Assembly (NCBI GenBank): GCA_000697335.1
Contig: JNEM01014032.1
Span: 1-18,264, forward strand
Direction: 5' to 3'
DNA from: Conidiobolus incongruus B7586
Taxonomy: Eukaryota > Entomophthoromycota > Entomophthoromycetes > Entomophthorales > Conidiobolaceae
DNA: 18,264 bases
Shown here: in pieces, positions 9,893 to 18,264 of the stretch
Layout of the letters: every line of letters begins with the position of its first letter
Position numbering within the stretch: the first letter of the stretch is position 1
The notes under the pieces: model-generated
What the model saw: the letters and a program-made list of their open reading frames with translations, nothing else
Databases searched by the model: none
Told to the model about the DNA's origin: nothing
Made by a program: the position numbers and the translations under genes

Positions 9893-10384
9893 ATGGATAC
9901 TGAAAAATTAGCCAGACTTCAAGCTCAAGTTAGAATGGGTGGTAAGGGTACTCCCCGTCGTAAGGTCTTCAAGAAGCCTAAGGCCTCTTCCGGTATCGAT
10001 AAAAAGTTGGAAGGATTTTTAAAGAGCATTGATGCTGTTCCTTTGTCCGGTATTCAAGAAGTTACCATGTTCCAAGCTGGTGGTAAAGTTTTAAACATTG
10101 AAAGCCCCAAAGTTTATGGAAATCCCGCTCAACAAGCTTACGCCGTTCACGGTGAAGCCGTCGAAAAGGAACTTACCGATCTTGTCCCTAGTATCCTCAA
10201 TCAACTCGGTCCCGATTCCCTTGCCAGTCTCAGAAGATTAGCTGAAGCCTACCAATCTTCTCAAGGTGCCGCCGAAGGTGACAACGACGAAATCCCCGAA
10301 TTAACTGAAGCTTTAGATGATGCTGCTATTACTGATGCTCCTGCTGCTGAAGCTGAAGCTGAAGCTAAACCTGAATCCGCCTAA
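9893..10384 (+). CDS. EGD1: Nascent polypeptide-associated complex subunit beta (NAC beta / BTF3)
   Basis: 163 residues, no introns. NAC is a heterodimer with NAC alpha at the ribosomal exit tunnel, where it shields nascent chains and governs targeting. The ribosome-binding motif GGKGTPRRKVFKK is at residues 17-29 (RRKVFKK in place of the usual RRKxKKK). The NAC domain covers about 40-115 (GIQEVTMFQAGGKVLNIESP, YAVHGEAVEKELTDLVPSIL). NQLGPDSLASLRRLAEAY follows, then an acidic tail with an AEAEAEA run coded by a GCTGAA hexamer repeat. I chose the ATG at 9893 because MDTEKLARLQ aligns with the family start; the in-frame ATG at 9833 would add 20 residues unlike any NAC beta. Codons here are much richer in C- and G-ending synonyms than in neighbouring genes, as expected for an abundant protein. 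Upstream ATGs at 9758 and 9817 suggest transcription starts after them or a 5' leader intron. Confidence 0.96.
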   Translation: MDTEKLARLQAQVRMGGKGTPRRKVFKKPKASSGIDKKLEGFLKSIDAVPLSGIQEVTMFQAGGKVLNIESPKVYGNPAQQAYAVHGEAVEKELTDLVPSILNQLGPDSLASLRRLAEAYQSSQGAAEGDNDEIPELTEALDDAAITDAPAAEAEAEAKPESA

Positions 10385-11895
10385 ATTTGATTCATTAATA
10401 TTCCATATTTTTCTAGGTAAATATGCCATACTTCAATTTCATAAATGGCTACTTGTGTCCGTAGTCTCGGAAATAAAGTCAACTTGTGGCCTGTACTTTT
10501 ATACTATGGTAACTAAACTATCTATCATACCAAACTATTTTATACGAGATCGACCCCACACTAGCATTATCAACTAACTTTATAAACCTATCAAATTATA
10601 TTATATATAATAGTATATAGCTTACCTTTATATTTATCAAATTTAAACTCAATTATTTCAGTCGCTTACCCTAACTATTAAATATTATGAATATTTGTTG
10701 GTTTAGATGTTGCACTTTTCAAATTTAACTATTTTTATACTATTTAATCAGAATTAATGTGATCGAATTATTTCTTTAAATCAACTTAATTTTCCACTTC
10801 CAATCTGTTCATATTTTTTAACCTTATTAATTTTATAATTTAGTAATAAATGCTATTTTACCCTGGCATTTATCAAACATTTATTTTATCATCGCGTAAT
10901 TATTATTTTTGTTAATAATATTAAAATAATTAATATATAACTCAAAAACATCCTTTCTAATTATAATTCCAAATATTCTTTTATTTTGAATTTTACCTTA
11001 ATGAAATTGATATTTAATACAAAAATACAATTCATATTACATTTTTAATCACTTGAGAATTTGATATTTTTTCATTGTAATAATATTTTTTATCATATAT
11101 AATTGATTAAAATTTTCAAGTTTAAATTTAATAATTATGATATCTTATATATCTTTTCAACAATATACTCCTATTTATTAAAACAATTAATTGAAATTTG
11201 ATTTAAAATTTTTGGTCAGTCTAAAAGAATTTGATTGGAATCATTAATGTATGTTCTTTATAAGTTATCGCAAACTAATGTTAAACAAAAAAATTAAATA
11301 TATAATTATATAGTTTAATATTATTTGAAATTAAAAATAATTATTAAAAGTCTTAACGAGCATATTATTTGAAACATATCAATACAGGCAAGGCTACAAA
11401 AGTGATTTTTATATTTTCATATATATTATTTTTTTTGTAAGGATAGTTTATTAATATTCAAAGATAAATTAAACATTTATCAAACCTCTATGATAAAAAC
11501 TATGAATTACTAATCTTTACAAGCTCATTGATTTAAATTCAATAAAGATTTCAAATATATTTAGTTTAAAGTATATATGCTATATATCAATATATTGATT
11601 AAAATGTTTAGAATTAAATGATTTCTGATTGAGAATTAAGTTATAAAATTTTTAAATTTTTAATTATAATTATTCATAGAATAAAAATCATGAAAAATTA
11701 AGTTCAATAATATACTCAAATTTTGCTGAAATTTAATGATTATAATAAAGATAAACCAAAATAGAAAATAAGTCTTAAGAGTTTTATAAATTGAAAATAG
11801 CATTAGACCAATAAAAATGACCTCTAAATACTATTACACTCTTTAGAATATTGGGTTACCTAAGCAGAATTTAAATATATAGTCTCAATGGTCAA
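10385..11895. other. AT-rich intergenic region between convergent genes
   Basis: About 1.5 kb between the stops of NAC beta (plus) and the CLYBL-type lyase (minus). The first 130 bases after NAC beta are less AT-rich and probably its 3' UTR. They contain a 23-codon ATG frame (10445-10516) whose codons look more balanced than noise, but I do not recognise it. The rest holds only short random frames. Both genes' terminators and poly(A) signals must lie here, but AATAAA-like words are too common to call. Confidence 0.55.
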
Positions 11896-13322
11896 TTATT
11901 TGGTTTTTAAATCTTCAGGTAACCTAGCTAACAATCTTTCAGCCCATTTGACAACAGGAAGATCAATTCTAAAATAAATGAATAGATAAATAACGCAGCT
12001 TTGGTTAAGGATATAAAACTCAATTACACTTTGCCATCTAAACTGAAAGCGCCAATTCCAGATTGAGAATGTTTAATATAACCTTGAAGCTGATTAGATA
12101 ATGCTTGGATGCTGAAAATATAATGATCTTTACCCTCTACAATGCGAGTAGCTCTATCAATTTCTATAGTTCAGAAGGCATACATTAAAATGTAGCTGTG
12201 AAATAAGTTGATGCCTTTAATTTACCTTCTTCAGATGGTGAGAAAAACTTTTGAATAATGTCAACTTGCTTGGGATGAATGGCTTGCTATTAAAATTCAA
12301 AATGATTAGTATAATATTCATGGTTATATTTTAATCAGTCAATATACTTTTCCGGTGAAGCCCATTTGAAATCCTTCTGTACACTCTTCCTCTAAAATAG
12401 TATCATTTTGATAATCCAAACAAACCTAGGCTAAAGTTAAACTAACCTAATCTAAGTATATGAAAAATAATATTACTAAATCAATAGCTTGAATTCCAAA
12501 AGCTTTAGCAGCTGTAACAACTGCAGAACGAGCATAGAGCAATTCCTTCCTTGATGAAGTTCTGACCAATCCTAAGATCATTATAAGAATAAAAACTAAA
12601 ATGAAAATAAATAATAATCAAATATACCCAAATCGGCACAAAAATCTTCAGCGGCAAACTAAAAAATTGTTAATGTTGAAAAAATATCAACTTAGGGAAT
12701 ACTTACAATAAGAGCGTCGAGTCTGGGATCGCATGAAGCAATTTCTTTAAGATTTAAAATAGCTTGAGCGGATTCAATTGATGCAATAATTTTAATTTTT
12801 TCTTTGACTTTTTCATGAGAGATTTGGTTGATCATATCGCTCACGAATTTGACCTCTCTAGCTGAGTGGACTTTAGGAATCACTACAGCCTGTAAAGCAT
12901 CAGATCTTAATACTACTTCAAGATCGTCCAATTGTAAACCAGATTCTAAAGAGTTAACTCTCACAGCTTTTTCTTGGGTAGGGTTGAGAGGATTAGCAAG
13001 TGCTTCAAATACCATTTTCCTTGCAGTTCCTTTTCTGCTAAAAGCTACACTATCTTCCAAATCATAAACTAAGCAATCTGCCTTAAGCTTAAAAGAAGAA
13101 TTAATTTTTCTTTCATCGCTTCCAGGAACTAATTAAATTTAAATTATGTATTTAATTTCATATTAACATCAATTCTGAATTACCATAAAAAAGTGCTCTT
13201 CTAGATCTTGTGTTGATAGATTTAACGCTATGAGTAAGTTCACTCACTTTTGATGCAGAAGAAGAGTATTGTCTTATGAATTTAACTGTACGAACAGGTT
13301 TTAAAATCATAGAACAAAGCAT
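11896..13322 (-). CDS. CLYBL-type citramalyl-CoA lyase (HpcH/HpaI aldolase family), mitochondrial, 8 exons
   Basis: Likely splits (S)-citramalyl-CoA to pyruvate and acetyl-CoA in the itaconate/C5 route. The human relative also has side activity as a malate/beta-methylmalate synthase. Exons on the minus strand: 13322-13184, 13128-12707, 12658-12628, 12571-12477, 12425-12348, 12286-12226, 12163-12028, 11968-11896. The total of 1,035 nt gives 344 residues, against about 340 for human CLYBL. Introns are 48-62 nt. Residues 1 to about 27 are basic and serine-rich, a likely mitochondrial presequence. Then come RRALFYVPGSDERKI (41-55), VYDLEDSV, VRVNS, IPKVHS, the Mg2+-ligand pair E165 (IASIESA) and D192 (AAEDFCADLG), MGFTGKQAIHPKQ, and IDLP (322-325) with D323 at the place of the catalytic Asp of CLYBL. 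This retained C-terminal lid and the IHPKQ motif favour CLYBL over bacterial citrate lyase CitE. All key residues I can place are intact. Confidence 0.92.
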
Positions 13323-15046
13323 TTTTGATATCAATAATCTAAATATATGTAACGATATTTTAATTGTCGAACAGAATGAGAAGGTTAATGGATCTTTATA
13401 TAATAATGATATAATTAATCTGAAATTTGTTTGATAATTATGAAGTGTGACTGATTTTAAATTATTTGATTTGAGAATTGGAATGATCTTAAGTTTGTAT
13501 TATATGATGGATAACATATGTGGAGAGCATAATTTTTATCATTTTTTACAAATTAAAAATAATTTTGATTTTAAATATTTTTAATATTAGGAAAAATCCC
13601 GTTTTAGATGTATTTCTGTTGAAATTAATAAGAAATATTTTGATAAATTCATTAAATAGCCATCTTAATTATAACAAACTAGATGTAATTATCATTTGAT
13701 AATATAAAAATATTATGCTTTTGATTAAATTCAGTATATTGTTTGCTTTATGAATAATTAACATTTAAATCAAAGTATTATAATTTATGTGGAATTAATT
13801 GGTATTAAAAATATATGAATTTGAGTAAAGCTCAACTATTAAAGTGTCTGTATATTATTCAACAATGTTTATTCCTATACATCTATCGTTTCTTTATTAC
13901 TATAATAATTCAGTAATCTTTCCTGGGGTCATATTGTATTATTCTTAATAAAGGTTTTTACTCTCAAACAGATATTTGTCTCAATCATATCAAAATTGAC
14001 CTTTTATATCACCCTCAAATATAACAATATTAGCGGTTGGTATTATAAAGATATAGCGCTTATTGTCTAAATAATACAAGTGGAGGATTAATATTTGGAA
14101 AGATAAAATATTTACTAATAAAATTCTGAATTGTATATGAAAAATTGATGATCAATGTTTTTATATTTGTATTCAATCAAGAATTATTCTTTTAAAATTA
14201 AAATGTCCTCTGATATGGTGATTTCAATAATTTTTGATTATATGAGTGACATAAAATTTATCAGTAATAGTAGGTTTGAATTTATTAGTGTGTAAAAAAT
14301 AGAATATATTTTGTAATAATAGTATTTTCAATTATCAAATCAATGGTATGAAAATTAATGAAGCATATATGTTCTGTATGTGGAAAAATATTAGTTAATC
14401 ATATCCAATAGGAATATCTACATAGGTTATATCACTGGTATACTAGTTATTTAGAAAATATACCAATATTATATCCACTTAACACTTGGACATAATGCAT
14501 ATAATTTCAAGTAGGCAGGGTTTAATGACCTGTCTTTAAATAACTTGCCTAGTATTCTTGGATAGGATAAATAATTGGAATTTTGACAAATTTTTCTTGC
14601 ATGACTACGGAAAATCGATCAAACTAAAGTATTAAATTGTATGGTTAAAAATCAACTTGGATCGTTTAGCCAAAGTATTTTAGATATTTTAAGCTAGCTT
14701 ATTGATTTTAGAAATGAAGGAATAGAAAATATATTCAAATGCTAATGAAAAGTGAAGTAAATATAGTTAAATTGGAATATACATTAATTTATAAGTTCTT
14801 TTGATAAATTTAATAAGATATATTCTGTAATTCAAATCAAGATTTAATTAATGATCGAGAATTAAGCATAATGTTGATTTGATAGTTAATGTTCTATTTT
14901 AAAGGTTAATTTTAATAAAAATGTAAATTTTGGTAATAAAATATTGAATGTTTTATTATTTTGAGATTCGCTTTGTTAAATTATTCATTATAAATTTTTA
15001 ATTATATTCAATTTAATAAAATCTAAGTATATATAATATTATTATA
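13323..15046. other. AT-rich intergenic region between divergent genes
   Basis: About 1.7 kb between the start codons of the CLYBL-type lyase (minus) and the PX protein (plus), so it must hold both promoters. I found no supported gene. Two short open stretches (14203-14295, 31 codons beginning MSSDMVISIIFDYM, and about 14643-14694) are slightly coding-like but isolated. A TAGGCA...TGCCTA pair near 14512-14551 is too short and too loosely spaced to call a structure. Confidence 0.55.
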
Positions 15047-16597
15047 ATGCTATCAGATAGCTCTACTTCTGTTCATAATGATCTGATTCCTCCTATAATT
15101 CGAAGGCAGTCACTTGAGGATATACATGAAAATTTTATTCAAAGTTCCAATTTATCACTAGAATCTCAGAAAAATGATTCAGATAAAGCTGCCTCAGAAG
15201 AATCTATCAAGGAAACTTTAGTTGCAATGAACCAAATTTTAGGTATATTTTATACTTGACGTTAATTTTCTTTTATTAAATTAGTCATATAGAATTATTA
15301 AATACTACTTCTAATTCTGCTCTGAATAATACTGCTCAATCGGATGCTGATGAACAAAATCCAGACGAATCTATTTCGTCAATAAATTTGAACGAAGATC
15401 TTCATTCTTTAAACCAGACTGTTAAAAGTAATTCGTAAACTAATTTATCTATATATTTATTAATGTTTTTTTTTAGTATTAGAATATCGCACCAAAATAA
15501 AACAGTATATATCAGAACTTAATCAAGTATTGATCAACAAAACTAAAATATCAACAGTTCAAATCAAAAAATATTATAAATTTTTAAAAGAAACTCTAAG
15601 AGGTATTAATTAATACAATTTAATTTGTTAAATTTATCTAAGTCTAAATTAACTAGTTGTTGCTCAATGTGATAATTCTCCTGCTCTAGGAGATTCTCTA
15701 ATTCTCTCTCCTAATAGTCAAAATACCCTTTCTAGCTCCTCTTCATTACATAATTTCAATCCTTACATTAAAACTTCCCCATTGGGAGTGGGCATAAAAA
15801 GTTTTAGTAGCTATAACCATGGATATGTTGATAGTGATTCTGAATATGACCCAGATCATGAGTTTTCGCCACAAAACTATCGTCCCTCACTCAACTCTCT
15901 ACGTCTTAACTCAATTGAATCGATCAGAACAACCACAAGGTTTAAACAAACTAACCCAATCGAATCGAAGCTACCTTCCAGCTCAGATCATCATAACACC
16001 TCACCATTAGCCCAATCAGAATTATTGGGAATCAAAAAGTCTCAACTCTACTCTCAGATGGACAGCTCCTCAACGCCCGACCTTCGACTCACTCCAGATT
16101 CCAAAAGTTTATTGGAGTCACTAGAGAGTGCTTTGGATAAAATGCAGCTCTCGCCCGGTGTACTTCAGAATGCACCAGACTTGGCTGAAACATTTACTCA
16201 AGGACTATTCGCTTCCGATGTGGTTATTAGTAATCCATACAGAGTGGGAACTGGGATTCGATCTTATACGCTCTATACAATTACCGCCAAACTAGTGAAG
16301 GGTGGTAAGCTCCAGGTGCGTAAGAGGTACTCAGAGTTTGTCAGACTCAGAGAGATACTTTGTCGTCTCTATCCCAATTTGAAAAAGAATATTCCTCGGC
16401 TTCCTCAAAAAAAGATAGTTGGTAAATATTTTAATCTCCCTTTTCATTCATTTTATTAACTATTAATAGGAAAATTTCAGGCTGAATTTATAGAAAACAG
16501 AAGACAAGGATTAGAATTTTTCTTAATTTATGTCACATTACATCCTATTATTGGTGCAAACCCAATTTTAGAGAGATGGTATACTTTTAAACAGTGA
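15047..16597 (+). CDS. PX-domain protein, YPT35-like (PI3P-binding endosome/vacuole adaptor), 5 exons
   Basis: Exons 15047-15242, 15293-15427, 15477-15602, 15657-16421 and 16470-16597 total 1,350 nt, giving 449 residues. Introns are 48-54 nt. The first acceptor is taken at ATAG/AATT (15292) because the earlier TTAG at 15284 would put a stop in frame. Residues 1 to about 335 are low-complexity, serine- and asparagine-rich and probably disordered, with a lysine-rich helical stretch (about 111-152) and an acidic patch DSDSEYDPDHE (about 211-221). The PX domain is C-terminal (about 339-449). It has RKRYSEF (374-380), where R376 would contact the 3-phosphate, a PQKKIVGKF membrane loop (402-410) and ENRRQGLEFFL (416-426), the family's second basic contact. 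A C-terminal PX after a disordered N-terminus resembles fungal YPT35, which recruits Vps13 to endosomes and vacuoles. Yeast YPT35 is much shorter (214 residues), and I see no clear PxP Vps13-binding motif, only LIPPII at 13-18. A different sorting nexin is possible. Confidence 0.85.
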
Positions 16598-17374
16598 GCC
16601 TGTCTCTGTCCATTAGAGCTTCGTTATTTACAAACCAATTTAATCATAAACCTAAGCCAATTAGACCGTCTTTTATTTCATATGGTTCCAATCGCCCAAT
16701 ACTTCAGACAATTATGTGTATACTTCAATCCAAAAATATTATCTAATATAACCATATATTTAATAACTCCATACAAAATTTCACTTTTCATTAATCTCGT
16801 CCATTCATGAATATTTATTTAATAATATAATTATACTACTTTTATTATTTCATCTTTGTTATATATTCTTGAATTTTAAAAAATATTAATCTCAAATTTA
16901 ATAATATTAAAATAATATTGTTATATCATATTTTTCTTAAATACCACAAAGGTCTTATTTTACTTTTTCCTCAATATAATAGATAATACAAGGAACTTAT
17001 AATCTTTTAATAATTATATGATATTGTATGATTATAGTTAATATTACTATCAACCATATTATTGAATGGACTATCTTGAAACCGATATTGTTATTTAAAA
17101 TTAAATCAATTATTTGAAATATTCTCATAAGTTTGAATCATGAAATCAATATATATCAATTTATTATCCTATATAATATTATATTATATATTGATGTTAG
17201 TCATATTCTTATTAAATAATCAATTAAAAATAATTTATTATTATTGAAATAATCATTATTATCTGTATATTGAAATTATCAAATTAATTAATTATCTTAA
17301 ATAAAAATAATAGAGCAATATTTATGAAAAATAAAATATTTCAATAATAAATAAATAAATAAATCATCTGTAAT
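16598..17374. other. PX gene 3' flank and AT-rich DNA
   Basis: The first 130 bases after the PX stop codon have mixed composition and are probably 3' UTR. Beyond about 16740 the sequence is nearly pure A/T with a short TAAA repeat at 17348-17363. I see no gene on either strand. Confidence 0.55.
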
Positions 17375-17567
17375 TCAGCACAAAAAATGAATTTGTATCT
17401 ATTTGAAAAGGTATGATTTTAAACTTAAAAATATTTAATAGAAACCTTACAAAGAGTAATATTTAAAATAAACTTACTTTTTCTGTATATTTTATAGTCC
17501 ATAATTCTATACATAATTCTTTTTGCGTATTGTTCATTTGTAATGTAATACGGGTTGATTCTTTCAT
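17375..17567 (-). CDS. Possible tiny two-exon gene or gene fragment, unknown
   Basis: The minus strand has an ATG at 17567 followed by 30 open codons (MKESTRITLQMNNTQKELCI at the start) that end exactly at a consensus donor GTAAGT (17477-17472). An acceptor CAAATAG ends at 17399, after which the frame continues for 7 codons to TGA at 17377-17375, giving 37 residues. The codons are more balanced than the surroundings. The intron would be 79 nt, longer than every other intron here, and the protein matches nothing I know. It may be a fragment of a dead gene or chance. Confidence 0.18.
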
Positions 17568-17779
17568 ATAAAATTTCCAATTAAATATTTGTCAAAGTTG
17601 AATGATTCTTGGTTACTAATATTAGCTATTTATCAAACTAAATTTCCTTCATGTTCAATAATCCAAATAACATTTCAACGTAATCTATTCAAACTCTATT
17701 TTCTTTATATTAATAAGAAGTTTTACATGGATATATATATATAATTATTTTTTATAACTCAATAATTAATTTTTTTAGT

Positions 17780-18073
17780 CAATACACAGTTCCCAGAATT
17801 TCAATTGATTTTAAGTACAGCTTTCAATATTTAATCAAGACTTAGATAAATTATCACTTGAAACATAAATACTTGGATATTGCTTTGCAATGATATTTGA
17901 TTTTAAACAATACAGCACTAAGTATATTATTGCCACCTTTAGTCAAATATAAATAATTTTAACTGTGTTTTTATCTCCAAAATACAGGAAAAGTTGTGGC
18001 TTCATTGAGTAATCCTGTAATTATTAATTGTGATATATTTGATTTTCAATTTAATTATAATTTTTATTTCATC
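17780..18073 (+). pseudogene. Possible coding relic, unidentified
   Basis: After an acceptor-like TTTTTTAG (17771-17778), one plus-strand frame runs 58 codons (17780-17953) with only two stops and a protein-like composition (for example QYTVPRISIDFKYSF and ALSILLPPLVKYK). A second stretch of 29 open codons (17987-18073, beginning GKVVASLSNPVIINCDIF) follows a CAAAATACAG acceptor-like site. I cannot name the family. It may be the remains of a host gene; in DNA this AT-rich, chance is a real alternative. Confidence 0.2.
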
Positions 18074-18121
18074 TAATATATTAGTATAGAAATTAAAAAA
18101 TGGCAAATTTTTTAATTTCTG

Positions 18122-18153
18122 ATCTTTCAAATATATTATACATTTTGAAAGAT
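18122..18153. repeat. 10-bp perfect inverted repeat (hairpin)
   Basis: ATCTTTCAAA (18122-18131) is mirrored by TTTGAAAGAT (18144-18153) with a 12-nt A/T loop. It could form a short stem. No neighbouring gene end makes it a terminator, and eukaryotic genes do not need one. It may be chance in low-complexity DNA. Confidence 0.6.
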
Positions 18154-18195
18154 TATATATATATAAAATATATAGGAAAATAAATATTTTCAAAC

Positions 18196-18216
18196 TATAT
18201 ATATATATATATATAT
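18196..18216. repeat. (TA)10 microsatellite
   Basis: A 21-base alternating TA run close to the right edge. A nearby shorter AT-rich run lies at about 18154-18173. These repeats explain the open frame on the minus strand at 18002-18220, which encodes alternating I and Y and is not a gene. Confidence 0.9.
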
Positions 18217-18264
18217 TCAATTTTAATTATTTTTTTTATTAAAATATTTTGATTTTAAAATTTA

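Noticed and set aside
10317-10577. 86-codon open frame overlapping the NAC beta end
   Set aside because: It is an out-of-frame shadow: its first part is the GCTGAA repeat of NAC beta read in another frame, and the rest is UTR.
12828-13067. 79-codon plus-strand frame
   Set aside because: It lies antisense to CLYBL exon 2, which encodes well-conserved motifs on the minus strand.
15819-16010. 63-codon plus-strand frame
   Set aside because: It is an alternative frame inside exon 4 of the PX gene.
16600-16607. CTGTCTCT, resembling the start of the adaptor in reverse
   Set aside because: Only 8 bases match and the next bases differ (GTCC rather than TATAC). The PX gene runs up to it intact, so this is chance.
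18002-18220. 72-codon minus-strand frame rich in I, Y and K
   Set aside because: It is driven by TA microsatellites and A/T composition, with no motif or splice context.

Overview
The window is nuclear DNA from a very AT-rich eukaryote, most likely a fungus and probably an early-diverging one. Its genes carry many tiny spliceosomal introns (48-62 nt, GT...AG). The gene set has a fungal flavour: a stand-alone mitochondrial carbamoyl-phosphate synthase large subunit, a LOC1-like ribosome-assembly protein and a YPT35-like PX protein. I cannot name the species. Intergenic DNA is long (1.5-2.5 kb) and almost pure A/T with microsatellites.

Layout, left to right. Bases 1-630 are extremely AT-rich DNA that does not belong here. 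They are joined to the rest through an exact 19-bp Tn5/Nextera mosaic-end adaptor (631-649), so the left end is a library or assembly chimera. On the minus strand follow a carbamoyl-phosphate synthase large subunit, cut after residue 639 by that junction (650-2568), and an 11-exon NAD(P)H-hydrate dehydratase (4897-6397). A plus-strand tract at 6725-8625 looks like a decayed host gene. Then come a 5-exon LOC1-like gene (8943-9519) and an intronless NAC beta subunit (9893-10384), both plus strand. An 8-exon mitochondrial CLYBL-type citramalyl-CoA lyase (11896-13322) lies on the minus strand, and a 5-exon YPT35-like PX protein (15047-16597) on the plus strand. The right end (16.6-18.26 kb) is AT-rich with only weak coding-like traces.

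The genes are ordinary eukaryotic housekeeping genes, not a cluster or operon. Loose themes are mitochondrial metabolism (CPS, CLYBL), metabolite repair (NAD(P)HX dehydratase, CLYBL), and ribosome and nascent-chain biology (LOC1, NAC). I found no mobile element, virus-like element, CRISPR, rRNA or convincing tRNA, and no sign of a new biological system. The findings most worth acting on are the adaptor chimera, the exon models (several genes are badly broken up if read only as open frames), the 6.7-8.6 kb relic, and a perfect Gcn4-type site upstream of the arginine-pathway gene.
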